Of a stretch of DNA of 64,000 nt, positions 10,582-21,852 are shown in pieces. The stretch spans positions 1,620,204 to 1,684,203 of the forward strand of contig LSRX01000005.1 of assembly GCA_001939145.1 (NCBI GenBank). Direction: 5' to 3'. Source of the stretch: Symbiodinium microadriaticum (lineage: Eukaryota > Sar > Dinophyceae > Suessiales > Symbiodiniaceae). The translations under genes were made by a program, and so were the position numbers. Each line of letters starts with the position of its first letter. Positions within the stretch are counted from its first letter, which is position 1. The notes below the pieces were generated by a model that was given only the letters and a program-made list of their open reading frames with translations, made no database searches and was not told where the DNA came from.

Positions 10582-10808
10582 GCAAACATCCGTCCAAGTT
10601 CAAGTCCAGTGCCCGCCTATTTAATGCCTGTTCTCTGCCATGCTGGCAGAGGCCCAAAGGGCTACAGTCCTACACCCAATCATATTCTCATCATCAGGGT
10701 TTCGACTGTCGCGAGCAGGAAGTTGCAATGCCGAGTTTGAACCAGCAGCCACCCTTACGTGTCAAGGGTCCCACCATGGCTGTCAGTCATTGGTAGGGTC
10801 AGGCAGGC

Positions 10809-12573
10809 ATGAGTGCTCCGCCGGTGGTCAGGCCGGGGCTGGCCAGACTGCCTATCTTGTGCATGGGGTTTGCGTTGTTCTATGCTTGGGAGAGTAAGCT
10901 GCATGGAAATCGACATAAGGAAGATATGGATCTGGCCGTGTGTGTTTCCCGCTTTGGCCTTTCTGGTCTTAGAAGCGCGAGGACAGGCAGCTTAATCGGC
11001 TGCACGGAGCAGCCAGGGCGTCTTTGTCGTTTGTGCCGTCGCGAGAGGCAAGCAGAGACGGGCTCTTATCTGCAGAGCTCGGGCACAAACCGGTTCACCG
11101 GTGTGTACTGGCTAAAGTCCCGCCAGAAGTTTCAGGCGCTGGTATGGTTCAATGGGAAAGTACACTATGCCGGTGTTTTTGAAAATGCGACCGAAGCAGC
11201 TTTTGCATTTGATGCAAAGCTACGCGTTTTTTGCAAAGATCCCGTCCGAAGAAAGAAGTCATTGAACTTTCCGACGCAGCAGGAGGTGGCATTCAGCAGG
11301 GCAAAGCAGGCGGAATCCCGACGAAGCACCAGCAAGTTCAATGGTGTGAGCTGGCACAAAGAAGCTCAGCGCTTTATGGCGCGGGTATGGTTTCAAGACA
11401 GACCTCACTTTGCGGGGCTTTTTTCAAACGAGACAGCAGCAGCTTGTGCCTTTGATGCCAAGTTGCGCGGCATGTGCAAAGATCCCGTCAGATTAAAAAG
11501 ATCTCTGAATTTTCCCACACAGCAGGAGGCATCGCACAGAGAAAGCTTGCTGGATATCCGTGCGCGCAGTATGAGAACCTACTCACAAAGCAGGACCAAA
11601 GAGGTGGATTCCTTCCAACGTCTACAGGATCGCTTGTCGACGTCGAAGCAGGCATCAGATTTTGAGATTGTTCACATTCCCTCCCAATCGCGGGTTGATG
11701 CTTTGTTTCAGTCCCTGAAGTCGAAGAGCGAAGGCCTGCCGCTTCAGCTTAAATCGTCGAGCTGCTATAACAGGAGCGGCAGAGCATCCTTCTATAGTTT
11801 TGGAAGCACCAACGGCTACGACGGCATGCTGCTGGTTTTGATCGCCCTGGACCGTGACATGATTTGGATGGTTCCTGGCAAAGATGTGTCACAGACGTGC
11901 CTGAAGATAATTCTCGGATCTCAAAGAGACCGGGCATGGCGAGTCGAAGAGGTAGGGCTTGCGCTGACGGATTATTTCAGGAGTGCTAGTTTTGCACACG
12001 TATCATTCCAGAACGCACTTCTGCAATGCGGCCAAAGACATATTGTGGAAGAACAGTCTCATGCCCAACTGGCTTCCGTGTTTGCTTTAGTTGGTCTTCA
12101 GCTTGCACGGCCGGTTGATTTGATGTCCATGATGTCCACTGTGGACTCCACTCTCCGCCTCGATGGTCAGGGGTGGCGCGTCCAGGAGAAAGCGACGCAC
12201 AGGCTTGCTGGCGGAGAGTACCGTGCTAACCTTTGGAAGCATGGCGGCTCGGCTCGCATATGCAAAAGCAGACTTTGACATTCTAATTGTCACGCTTTTG
12301 GATGATGCAGACCGACTCAAGGGCATCTTCGTTTTCCCAAGCTCTGTTCTAGCAAGGCGAGAGTTTATTGGTCACAAGCCTCGACGGGTGGGACTGTACC
12401 CTCCGTGGGCGAGGCCTAAACGGCCAGCAACTTCAGCAAACTACAGTTGGCAACTGGATTACTTTGTGGATTTGCGGAGCTGGAGAAGAACCGACTTGGA
12501 CCTGGATCCCAGTACCAAAGCTCGTTTCAACGAGGTGCTCCTTGGCCTCAAGGTCCAACTATCAATGAGCTGA
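10809..12573 (+). CDS. AP2-domain protein with C-terminal nuclease-like domains, one frame shift
   Basis: The frame from ATG 10809 runs 489 codons to a TGA at 12276-12278, and the protein continues one frame over from about 12250 to TGA at 12571-12573. Two AP2/ERF-type DNA-binding domains are clear at residues about 90-150 (RFTGVYWLKSRQKFQALVWF, YAGVFENATEAAFAFDAKLR) and 174-233 (KFNGVSWHKEAQRFMARVWF, FAGLFSNETAAACAFDAKLR). Both end with the same KDPVR and SLNFPTQQE blocks. Then come two weakly similar units that resemble PD-(D/E)XK-type nuclease cores. The first, residues about 305-385, has LPLQLKSSS, YDGMLLVLIALD and IWMVPG. The second, about 455 onward, has WRVQEKATHR, then across the shift FDILIVTLLD and GIFVFP. 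AP2 domains are widespread in dinoflagellates and are historically linked to homing endonucleases. The nuclease link is inference from motif order. The shift is one base near 12250: decay or a sequencing error. Confidence 0.65.
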
Positions 12574-14531
12574 TGGACTCAGACGCTGCGTGCAGGTTTT
12601 TGGGGCAGGATCTACCGGTGTCCAGACAGGAAGCATACCTTGAACCGGTGCTAGGCAGGGATGGCAAACGCTGTAAGTGAGTTGAGACCGAAGCAGGCAA
12701 AGGACCGCTCTCGACCCGACTCCGGACTGTAATCTAAGAGCAAGAAGTCAAGAGAAATCGCCACCAGCTTGCTTATTTGCACCGGGCGGCCTTTGTGGTA
12801 GGCCGTATTGGTCGCCTCCTGAAGTTACGAAATGGCTTCCTTGCTTGCCATCAATGCCCTACATAGCCCTACACTCCACACCGGAGCATCTGTCAGATCT
12901 TTTTCCCCCCTAATTGCTTTCTACAGGACGGGTTTGCTTTGTAGAAGCCAGAAAGTTAGAGTCACAGCAAAACCCCAACCGTGGAGCTACCTCAATCCCC
13001 AGCCCTATGCAGCAGCCAACTGGATCGCCTTTTACTATGTTGCAGACCCCGAGGGTTGCCTTCCCCCAAAAGCCCTAAACCCGAATAGCCCGAAAAAGCT
13101 CAACTCTAAACCCCACAGCCTTTCCTGAGCCCCAAACGCTCGACCCTCGACACTGACAAACCCCAGCCATCCGATGGCTTGGAACCATGTGTTTCCTCCC
13201 AGCGCTCCCGTAGGGTTCAAGGGTTTAGGATCTTTAGTGCCTCAGGCTTACGATGGTTTATGGTTTCGGGACATATTGTCAACCAGCAGCTGAACATCGC
13301 AGTCATGATTATGATAATGCTAAATACCAGCAACAACAAATTGTCCAGAGAGATAATCGGTACTAGTACCATGAGTGCACTATGTGTTCAATGTTGCTCG
13401 CCTTTGCCAAGATGACGTTGTCCTCGGTGTAATATAGCAGCCTCACTAAGCACAGCAGGGTTCAGCTTTAACTTGTGTTGTAATCACGGGTCTTGCAGGA
13501 TTCCTAAAGAGTATAATTAAAATTATAACGCTCAGGCTCCTCCATGAAATTAGGTCCCCCCTTCTTTGGCCTGGTTCCTTCTTGTGGACCCGTTTCGGAG
13601 TCTAGGAAGTTTCGAGGCTCCAAGTTTATCAAGACTGTTCTTTTGTCATGCGGCAACTAAACCCAATTCTGCGGTCAGCATCATCGGCATTCGGATGCAT
13701 GTACCGTTAACACTGCTGTCAAAAGTTATGGCCTACAGCCGAGACTCCAAAAAAAACAAGCCCTAAACTCGGCTGATGCGTTACTTTCATGATTTGGGTC
13801 TTTCCCGTTGTGAGTGACTGTTACTCTGAGGCTAAAGCCAAAAAGCCTTTGAACCGTTGTCAAGCCCCGTAAAAGCTCTAGAGACAATCTTTCCTGTGCC
13901 TCGAATCTTCAATCCTACAACATCAGACCACAGAGACGGTTTAAGCTCTAGCTATGCACCCCTTGCGATTTGCAATGTTGCGAACTCCCGCGACACTCTC
14001 CATCTCATTTCATGCTGTTGCAGACCACGTTGGGTGGAAACTCTCCGGAGTTTCTTGGAGCAGCTTCGGGGTTTAGGGTTTGAGGGTTTAGGGGATAAGC
14101 GTGTGTTTAGGGCTTGGGGCTTTATATAGGGTTTGTTTGTTTTTGTTTGGCTTAGGGGTTTCAGCTTTCACATGAGGCTTGTGTTTCTGCGTCCAGGGTT
14201 CCGGTTTTGGGGGTTTGTTTGAAAGACAGTCTTTTTTTGTGTTCTTTGTTGTCTTGGTCTATGGATTTTACGGCTTTTGAGCTTTAAGAATTTTGGGGCC
14301 TGTTTTTGTTTTAGGTTTTGCTGTTTACAGGGTTTTGTGCATACAGAATGCGGTTTTGCGGCATGCCAACAAGGTCAGGTGCGCATCTAGCATGGTTTAG
14401 GCTTGTTATTTAGGAACCAGTTAGGAGATCCCTACAATGCCAGAACTACAATCTGTCATCTGATCTTCCATCTAAAAATGGCAGATTGCATCGCTTCAAC
14501 CCGGAGCCCTAAACCCTCAGTCCTTGCTAAG
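12574..14531. other. spacer with telomere-like tracts, no gene supported
   Basis: Downstream of the AP2 gene, one frame reads a little further (to about 12680) without clear meaning. The rest holds CCCTAAA-like words at 13070-13110 and TTTAGGG-like words at 13210-13240 and 14065-14340, between unremarkable A/T-rich sequence. Confidence 0.5.
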
Positions 14532-14659
14532 TGGGAGGGAGAAACACTAAAATCGAGACATTTGCCAAAGTGGATACGTTGGCTTCCGGGGAAGTTCTGG
14601 CTGCCCGAATTCACAGCTGCCTTCAGGGCTCCCAGACCCGGACATATGGTATCAAATAA
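14532..14659 (+). CDS. 3' terminal exon candidate, unknown
   Basis: Following a CTAAG acceptor at 14527-14531, a 41-codon frame runs to TAA at 14657-14659 (IETFAKVDTLASGEVLAARI). Codons end mainly in G or C, against telomere-like flanks. A second frame is also open here, so the reading is uncertain. No partner exon was established. Confidence 0.25.
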
Positions 14660-16084
14660 GGGAGCGATAACCGCATATTCGAAGCAAGTAACTAAGTAGG
14701 GTTGAGGGTTCACGATCTTCAGGGTTGTCGCATGGGCATAAAGGCAACTTTGCCACTTTATGTGTGCAAAGAGGGCCACGATCGAGACCTTGGATCCTGA
14801 AACCTAGCCTTAAGTTGCTTCAGATTACCTGTGTTGTAGCGTTCAAGCTTTGATCCTACCAGAATGTCGGTTATGGCAGCCTCAGGCCATCAAGCCACAA
14901 GCACCATGCACCTTGCTTGCCTTTCTTCACATATTCCAGGTCGACGCATGGCCAACCGTAGTACACCAAGGTTCCCGGGTCTAAATATGCCCAAGTACTT
15001 GGCCAGTATTCATATACTTTGTCCCCGGTCTTTGCTTCACGTCCTCTCCTAAACCCTAAACATCCCTAAACCCTAAATGTAGTCCATGGAGCAAGGGCTG
15101 GAGTAAAAAGGGCATTAAAAAGATCCAAAAATGACCTAAATCTTGGCAACTTTGGGTCCCGTCGGGGTAGGTTTTGGCGCCTTGATGGTGCAGGGTTTAG
15201 TTTTTTTTTTTGGGGGGGGTCATTTTCTATCACCTGAAGTCCTAGTATGTAAGTTTGGTGCTCAGGTCCCCAGATGTGGCAGCAACTGCCACAGGAGCTG
15301 TGAGCTGTGATGATTAAGGTTTAAGGCCTTTGGGTTTAGGACTTAGGGTTCAGAGTTTAGGTTTAAGGCCTTTGGGTTTAGGATTGGCACGGGTGATGGG
15401 TTTTTGTGGTTGAGGTGAGCGTAAGGTGTGGGATTTTTCGTTGGCGGGGATGGACGCGGGACTAATTGCCAATACGATACATAGGACTGCGCATTTCTAG
15501 TCTAGTCTAAATGGACCCCAAAGCCGTAGTCTAATGAAAGCCCCTGTATTTGAAGGCTTTCAGGCTCGGCGTTCCGCAAGGGCTCCCTGGTGCTTGAAAA
15601 CCCAGATAGTTGCGGGGCTGAGGTTTTAGGGTTTACTGCAGTGGGCTGTCTGAAAAGATTGTCCAGGAGCTCAACCCTCAAATCCTGAGTCGTGACAAAA
15701 CCCAAACCCTACACCCGTAAGTTGGACACCTTCCATCCTCAAACAACGACCTCAATTTAAGCCCTTGAATTAAACCCTTAAACCTATAGACCCTAAACTG
15801 CACAGACACTGCCGCCTCGACCTTGGACCCTGAATCCCTGAACCGAAACAGCCCTTTGGCTACATGTCTTGAGTCTCATCTCATAGGTTATCGTGTCGTA
15901 GCTAGAGGTTGACCTCCTGAAAACAATATAAGCTATTGGACTGCCAGGTACACCCTGAAACCCTATACGACCCTGTGAAAGAGAACCTGCGAAGCCTTAA
16001 CCGAAAAGCCTTCCGCATAATCGCAGAACTGGAGGAAGCTTCATTGCCCTAAATCCTGAACCCTGAACTTGCAGAACTGAAGGA
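14660..16084. other. spacer with telomere-like tracts in alternating polarity
   Basis: C-rich tracts lie at 15045-15080 and 15700-16070, G-rich tracts at 15190-15620. A short candidate exon (CTCAG, then ~34 bases, then GTGAGC) at 15264-15300 is too small to call. Confidence 0.5.
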
Positions 16085-16505
16085 AGCTTCTTTGCGCCAG
16101 ATCAGGGTGTGGACGAGGTTTCCCGGGTGCATTCGGAATGGGCGGTGCATCGCAGCACGCAGCTGCAGGGCTTAGTGTTTCGGGTTCAGGGTTTTATGAA
16201 TGGCTTCTATACGATAATTAGCCTAGGTTTACAAGCACTACACCCGATAGCATGACATGCAGCATCGGCTTTCTTTCAGCTTGCCGAAGCTCTGAAAAGA
16301 AAACCTCTTCAAAGTTGAGTCTTTGGGGATGGCGCATCAAGTGCATCAGAGGTGTTCGCACCTGCATGTGCTGGTCTTCAATCTGTGGCCATACAGTGGA
16401 AGGTCATTTCGGCTTGTTGAGCAAATATACAACTCAGATACATCTCTGAACTTTGTGCCTTTGAACCTGAATATGGGCGGCCAAAATTCAGACACCTTTT
16501 TCTGA
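16085..16505 (+). CDS. exon-like blocks, unknown
   Basis: Two coding-like pieces lie here. At 16085-16168 the frame reads as a charged helix (QGVDEVSRVHSEWAVHRS). At 16297-16505 a frame opens after a TGA and reads 69 codons to TGA 16503-16505, with an internal ATG at 16329 in good context. It contains HLHVLVFNLWPYSGRSFRLV and ends GGQNSDTFF. The second could be a 3' exon or a small ORF. No phase-consistent join between the two was found. Confidence 0.25.
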
Positions 16506-18195
16506 ATCTTGTGTTTTCTGACTCTTATGAATTAAGTGAGCAGCGGCACATCTTCGGGTTTTACGTGCAGAGGACCAGACTCCCAACGAGGGTGTCGGGG
16601 GTTTGGACGAGAACGGAAAATCATTCTTGACAAGACTGCTTGCGCCACAATGACTTAATACACATCATTAAAATTCATTTAAGCTATAAAATTATTCAAA
16701 TTATTCAAAGCGTCTTGAGGGGGGTACTGGCTTTTCGTGCTCTGGCTCATCTGGGGCACTGCTCGAACAGACGTGCGCCGCGGTTCTGAACATGCTGCAG
16801 GCTTTTCAGGCACAATACCTGAGGGGCTGAGTAGGTAACCTTTAACTTAACCTTGTTGGGGCTTATCTAATCCTACTATAATTCAAAAGGTTAACTTTTT
16901 TGGGCTAGGGTACTCAACCCCTAAGGTACAGAGTTTAGGGCTCTTGACCGGGAACCCTTTGCCTAAACCCTTTCCCATAGCCCTTTGCAGTGTGCTCGAG
17001 ATAGAGCCAGGATGCCTTGTCCTATGCCAAAAACCCAACGCCCGATATCCCTAAACCACCCAAGCTCGCTGAAGCCCTCCGGCAAGAAGTGTGTCCGAAG
17101 GTGCGGAGGCTAGATCCGAACCCGCCGCAGGGCCGGCATTGGCCTCAGCTGGCTTTCTTTCGGCGGTTTTTCCCTGGGGATTCGGGTTACGTAGGGCTTC
17201 CCGTGCGATATTTTGGAAGTCAAGACAGGGCTGCTGAGGGCCCCATATTCCGAGATCCGAAAGCCAGTAACCATCTACCCTCCTTGCCTTGTAGGATAAT
17301 GCTATGCCCTGGCATGCAGGGTTCTTGCTTTTGCAAGCTTTCCCAGCAGTCAGTGCTAAACATGGTACATAGGGGGTTGGACAAGCCCTTCCATTCCCCA
17401 GGCAGGGGTTAAACGTGCCAGCTGAATCAAAAAGACAGGTATGGATGGAGTTAGATACAGACAACCCTAAACCCTTTGAGTATATTGTCGCCGGGGTGGG
17501 TTTGCAAGCAACACCAGAGCGCGACCCAGGGCATTTTACACACCCGAGCGCGCGTCATCGCAAGACAAGCCGTAGATAAGTCCTAAAAACCCTACGACAA
17601 ACCTCAGATAAGTCCTTTTGGATGTTGTGAGTCTTTAGGGAATTCCTGCGCTACCCCAGGGCTCCAGTTGCCCAAATAATGGGAACGTGGGTTACATTTA
17701 TCATGTACCTTGGTCAATGGCCTACTATTTCGGGAAGGCCGGGGCGGGATGACGGAGCATCCCGAAGCTTCCTACCTGAACCCTTAAGGACCTGCATGGT
17801 GAGGGTTCTGACCTCTGTCTTTTAAATTCATCGTGTCATGCAGTGCATAAAAATTCGTATAGCTCTTTTAGGTCCAGGTAGACCGTACCCACTTGAAGTC
17901 GTAAAGCTTCGAAATTTCAGCAAAGCCGGCCTGGCCTTCAGTCTTTTTCTTCAATACTCAAGGCCCTAATCTCGACCACAATCTAAAACCTTTTGTCGGT
18001 TGCCATCCCGATGTCCCTGTGGTAAGCTGCCGTTATCGAAACCCCCTAACCCGGAATTCCTAATCCCAGACTTTTACAAAAATTCCATGCACGAGTCCCC
18101 TACTTCCCTCCGAGGACTTTCTCTGTGCCCAGAGTCTCAAGGACATGGTAGCAGCACTTGTGCATCAGGCAGGAAGTGGAATGTAACACTCCCAG

Positions 18196-19765
18196 CACGT
18201 ACACCCTGGTCCAGAAAGCACCCGTATCAGACATGTCTGGGCTCCCAAATTGGCTGGGGCTTGGCAGAAGCGTCAGGTTCTCCCACCAAATCGCAACCGT
18301 GAGCAGCGAGGAACGTGTTTCGACTCCCAACCAACGGGTAACGCTTAGGACTCAAGGCTTACCTGTAACCCCACACTATACGAAATGGTAGGTCATGATC
18401 CTGCTGTTATAGTTGATATCACCTGAAAATGTAGTGTCAGTTAGAGTTTGGGATTTTAGGGTTCATGGGTCTAGCTCCCCAATGCAAAAATCATAGATGA
18501 AGCGAGCGAATGGCGAATGCCTCGCCGGATGCCGGGAAAGGGGCGCTCCTGCTGGTAGAAGACCTGCGGCTCCGCCACACCTATTGCAGGGTTTAGGAAT
18601 TCAGGGTTCACGGTTTTTGGTTTGCGGTTTGGGGTATGTGGCCAGGCATTAGACTTGAATTTTATGCTTTTGGCTTTACGGTATGCGTGAAGGGTGTGGG
18701 CAAGATCTTTCTTAGGGGTTTAGAACCTCCGACATCCATCCACTCTTATTGCATGTTCTTTCAAGGAGGCTGAACAATTAGTGGGAGGTTCTCCTTGTTA
18801 GAATATGCTCCACACCCCATTCGAAATATTGATGCCCTTGTTTATTCTGCAGAACTGGCGTCTTCAAGGGCTCTCTTGATGCCGTAGGGTTCAGGGGTTT
18901 AGGGTTTAGGGCTTTAGGGTTTAGGGATTTAGGGGTAGGGGATTTAGGGTTTAGGGCGGCGCTCGCCGTCTTGTGTTGTTCTAGTTGTTGCTGTGAGCAC
19001 TGCTTCAGTCTGCATGCTTTGTACTTAACTTAAGTTGCCGCATCGCCATAGCTATTCGTTTTGTGCATCGGTATACTCTTCTCCCCGGTGTGAGCGCTGT
19101 GCGGCCTTGAATACTTTGGGTACTCTCCAAGTCAGACTAGCAACAACAACAACATCATCGTCAACAGAGTCTGGTGGATCGAAGAGCATCATCGAATATA
19201 CAACTTAAACCCTGAACACTTTCTTGCACTATTCACGGTCATGGCTGTTGTCAGTATGATTACCGCTACTGTTGCCTGTTACTTGTCGTACGCTATTGTT
19301 AGTCTATGTCGTCGAAATCTGAGATTTATGTCGTGTGCTGTTATCTCTCTAGACCCTGAAGGTCAGTTGTCACAAAGTGCTAGTCCAACCGGCTAGAGGC
19401 ACCAAATCATTGAACCCGGACTCGCACACAACTGTAAACCCAAGCTGTAAGATAGGCCCCTGGCCTTCAGAAGTTGGCGAAGGAGCTGGCAGAGAGCTTG
19501 CATTCGCAGAAAGACCAACTACACAATTTCGGCGAGGCGATCGCCGGGCAAGCCTGCGAAATCGAGCGACAGGCCATCCACTTGAAGCTGGCCGAGCAGA
19601 AGGCGCAAGAAGCAGAAAAAAAAACGTCTGCAAGAGGAAACGAGCTGCAAGAAGCTCCAGGACCTGATGGCCCTTATGATGCCTTCTGGCGACTTTCTGC
19701 AATTTGAAGTTCGGCCAAACTACCATGCCAGAAAGCACTTGGCCAAGCATGAGAGCATCATCTAG
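18196..19765 (+). CDS. coiled-coil protein, three phase-consistent exons, one-base slip in A9 run
   Basis: Exons are 18196-18298 (donor GTGAGC), 18503-18554 (donor GTAGAA) and 19471-19765 (acceptor CCTTCAG, stop TAG at 19763-19765). Phases agree at both joins. The last exon begins KLAKELAESLHSQKDQLHNF and continues as a long Glu/Lys/Gln/Ala helix, a likely coiled coil. It ends with a non-repetitive tail (FEVRPNYHARKHLAKHESII). The tail is reached only if the A9 run at 19616-19624 is read as eight A's; as given, the frame ends at 19705-19707. The smooth protein quality on both sides suggests a homopolymer error or a recent mutation. The upstream part of the gene is not identified. Introns of 204 and 916 bases contain telomere-like tracts. 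No family was recognised; a role in scaffolding or cytoskeleton would be a guess. Confidence 0.4.
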
Positions 19766-20414
19766 GATATACGGCTACCTTTAGGCTGTTGTTAAAATGC
19801 TTTGTTGCCCTCAAGTCACTTAAGGCTTTGATTTCCCCCCTCATACCCTAAACCCTAAACCTTTGGGCCTGTGACGTACCAATAAAAGAGCCGAAGAGCC
19901 TTGAAAACCGAGCGACCTGAGGCTGGCTTTGGCTTCATTGGGCGCGTTGCCGTCACGAAGCTTCGTCTCCTTATAGATGTTTTCAGGGTCTCCTGAAACC
20001 CCTGAAGCATACATGGGGTTGGGGTTCAGAAAAAACGGGTTTAGGGTGTACTTGAGCACTTGATAAACTATCTTCATTTAGGCAGCGACAAGGCTCCGCT
20101 AAGGCGGTAGTTGGGGTACAGAAGAGGGATCATGCTGTGAGAAATGACCGGATGAAGGAGCCATGTCCGTTTTGGGTTCTTCATGGTATATCAACAGCAC
20201 CAGAAACCCTAAGCCCTAGCAGATCACAAGGTGTGAGGGTTGTAGGGATCCTCGCTGAACGCCGAGGATAATGGCTTCCGACGAACCCTAAACCCTCAAC
20301 CACGAATCGTAAACCCGTGAACCCCTAAAGCTGGAACCCCATCAACCCGAAACCCAAACTCTGAGCCCGTACATGGTCGAAGGCATAGACCCCATGCAGG
20401 GTTCAGTTTTCCAG

Positions 20415-20705
20415 CTCCCCGAGACTCTCCCGAGGGCCGCTGTGCATCTTCTTCGTGGTCGTGGTGGCGCTGGCACCAGAGCTGCAAAGTTAGGGTTTGG
20501 GGTTTAAGGGTGCCAAGTTTGACTGTTGGGGGTGTGGATCGGGGCTTGGGGTGTGATTTTGGGCCATGTGGTTTTGAAGTGAACGTTGGCAGGGCGTAGG
20601 ACTTACATCTCGGATTTCTGTCTGACCTCATGGGCATGGCTGTTTCATCAACAACCAGCGCGCCCGTCGGCAACATATATTTGGTGGTCCTCAATGTTCA
20701 AGTAG
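20415..20705 (+). CDS. 3' part of a membrane protein candidate, two exons
   Basis: Exon 20415-20488 follows the acceptor AGTTTTCCAG and ends AAA|GTTAGG. It encodes a probable membrane helix (GPLCIFFVVVVALAPELQ). Exon 20593-20705 follows TTGGCAG in matching phase and ends with TAG at 20703-20705; its peptide is aromatic-rich (TSWAWLFHQQPARP). The minus strand of the same block also has open frames with donor-like GTAAGT and acceptor-like TTTGCAG, so strand is not certain. I chose plus to agree with neighbouring models. Confidence 0.3.
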
Positions 20706-21852
20706 CGTTTGCATCGATCTTGTCGGTCTTCCAGGTAAACTATATGGGAAGTAGGTACGATTGCCAGTGCTACCGGCCAGTGTCCCGACCATGTAACCCA
20801 AGTACACCCTACCAAAAGTACCAAGGTATCGTATATACACTCACAACAATCCAAACATGTCTAGCACCGCATACCTCGTACATGAGCGCCATAGGGCGTG
20901 TGATTATCTGTCTCTCTCTTTTTCTGTCCGTCGCTATTTCTCCGGAAAATTCACATTTCGTGGCTTAAAACATGAACAGTACATGCAAGCACATACATGA
21001 GTAAACATGTTTGAAGACGTGTGTCTGTCTGCCTGTCTGCGTGCTTGCTTGTATCTACACCCCAGCCACAAGGAGCGCCAAACCCCGAACCCAACAAACC
21101 TCGAAGCCGTAGTCCCGAAACCAGACCCTTTCCTGACCCGCATACTTCAAGCACCCGAGACTGTTGAAACAACCCTTTGATCGTCACCACAGTCTTCCCT
21201 GCTCGTTTAGCTGAGCAGCTAGGGGTTTGTGAACAAGATTCAGATGACTAATACTACGACACCACCCTGAGTTTCATGAGGATCCCGAATCCCCAAACCC
21301 GAAAACCTCAGCTCCAAACCTGACTGCCCGAGCCCCAAGTACTTAAAGCCCGGAACAAAGCTCAACGGCTGAAGACAACCCAACTCGTAGCCTCAGGCCA
21401 TCGCAATCATGCGGAGAACCGGGCACTGCCAAAGAGGAGGCCGTGGAGGCTTATTGAGCCTCGGCCTTTGCCTCATTCTTGTTTGACTGTAGGGCTTATA
21501 AAGGGTTTAGGGTTGTATGCTATAGGGGCTTGAGGGTTTGATGGCCTCGCTGTTTGTAAACAATAGGGCCTATAGGTGGTTGAGGTTTGGACTTGCGGGA
21601 GGAACCCTAAAGTTGTTTTCTATCGTAGCCGTAGCCTGCCTCCAACTTTTTGCCTTGTAAACCCTAAACATCCCTAAAGCGTATAAAACCAAACATTCAT
21701 TCCTAAACCTTATAAACCCTAACAGGCCCTAAACCATGAACTCTGAACATCTCTGAACCTTAAAAACCCGAAATAAACCCTAAATTCTGAACCCTAAACC
21801 CTATAAGCCCTAAACCGAAGCATCCTATAAACCCGGAAGCCTACCCTCAAAG

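Noticed and set aside
17017-17464. 131-137 codon overlapping frames on both strands
   Set aside because: Proline- and glycine-rich text from degenerate telomere-like words in both; no splice signals or start context.
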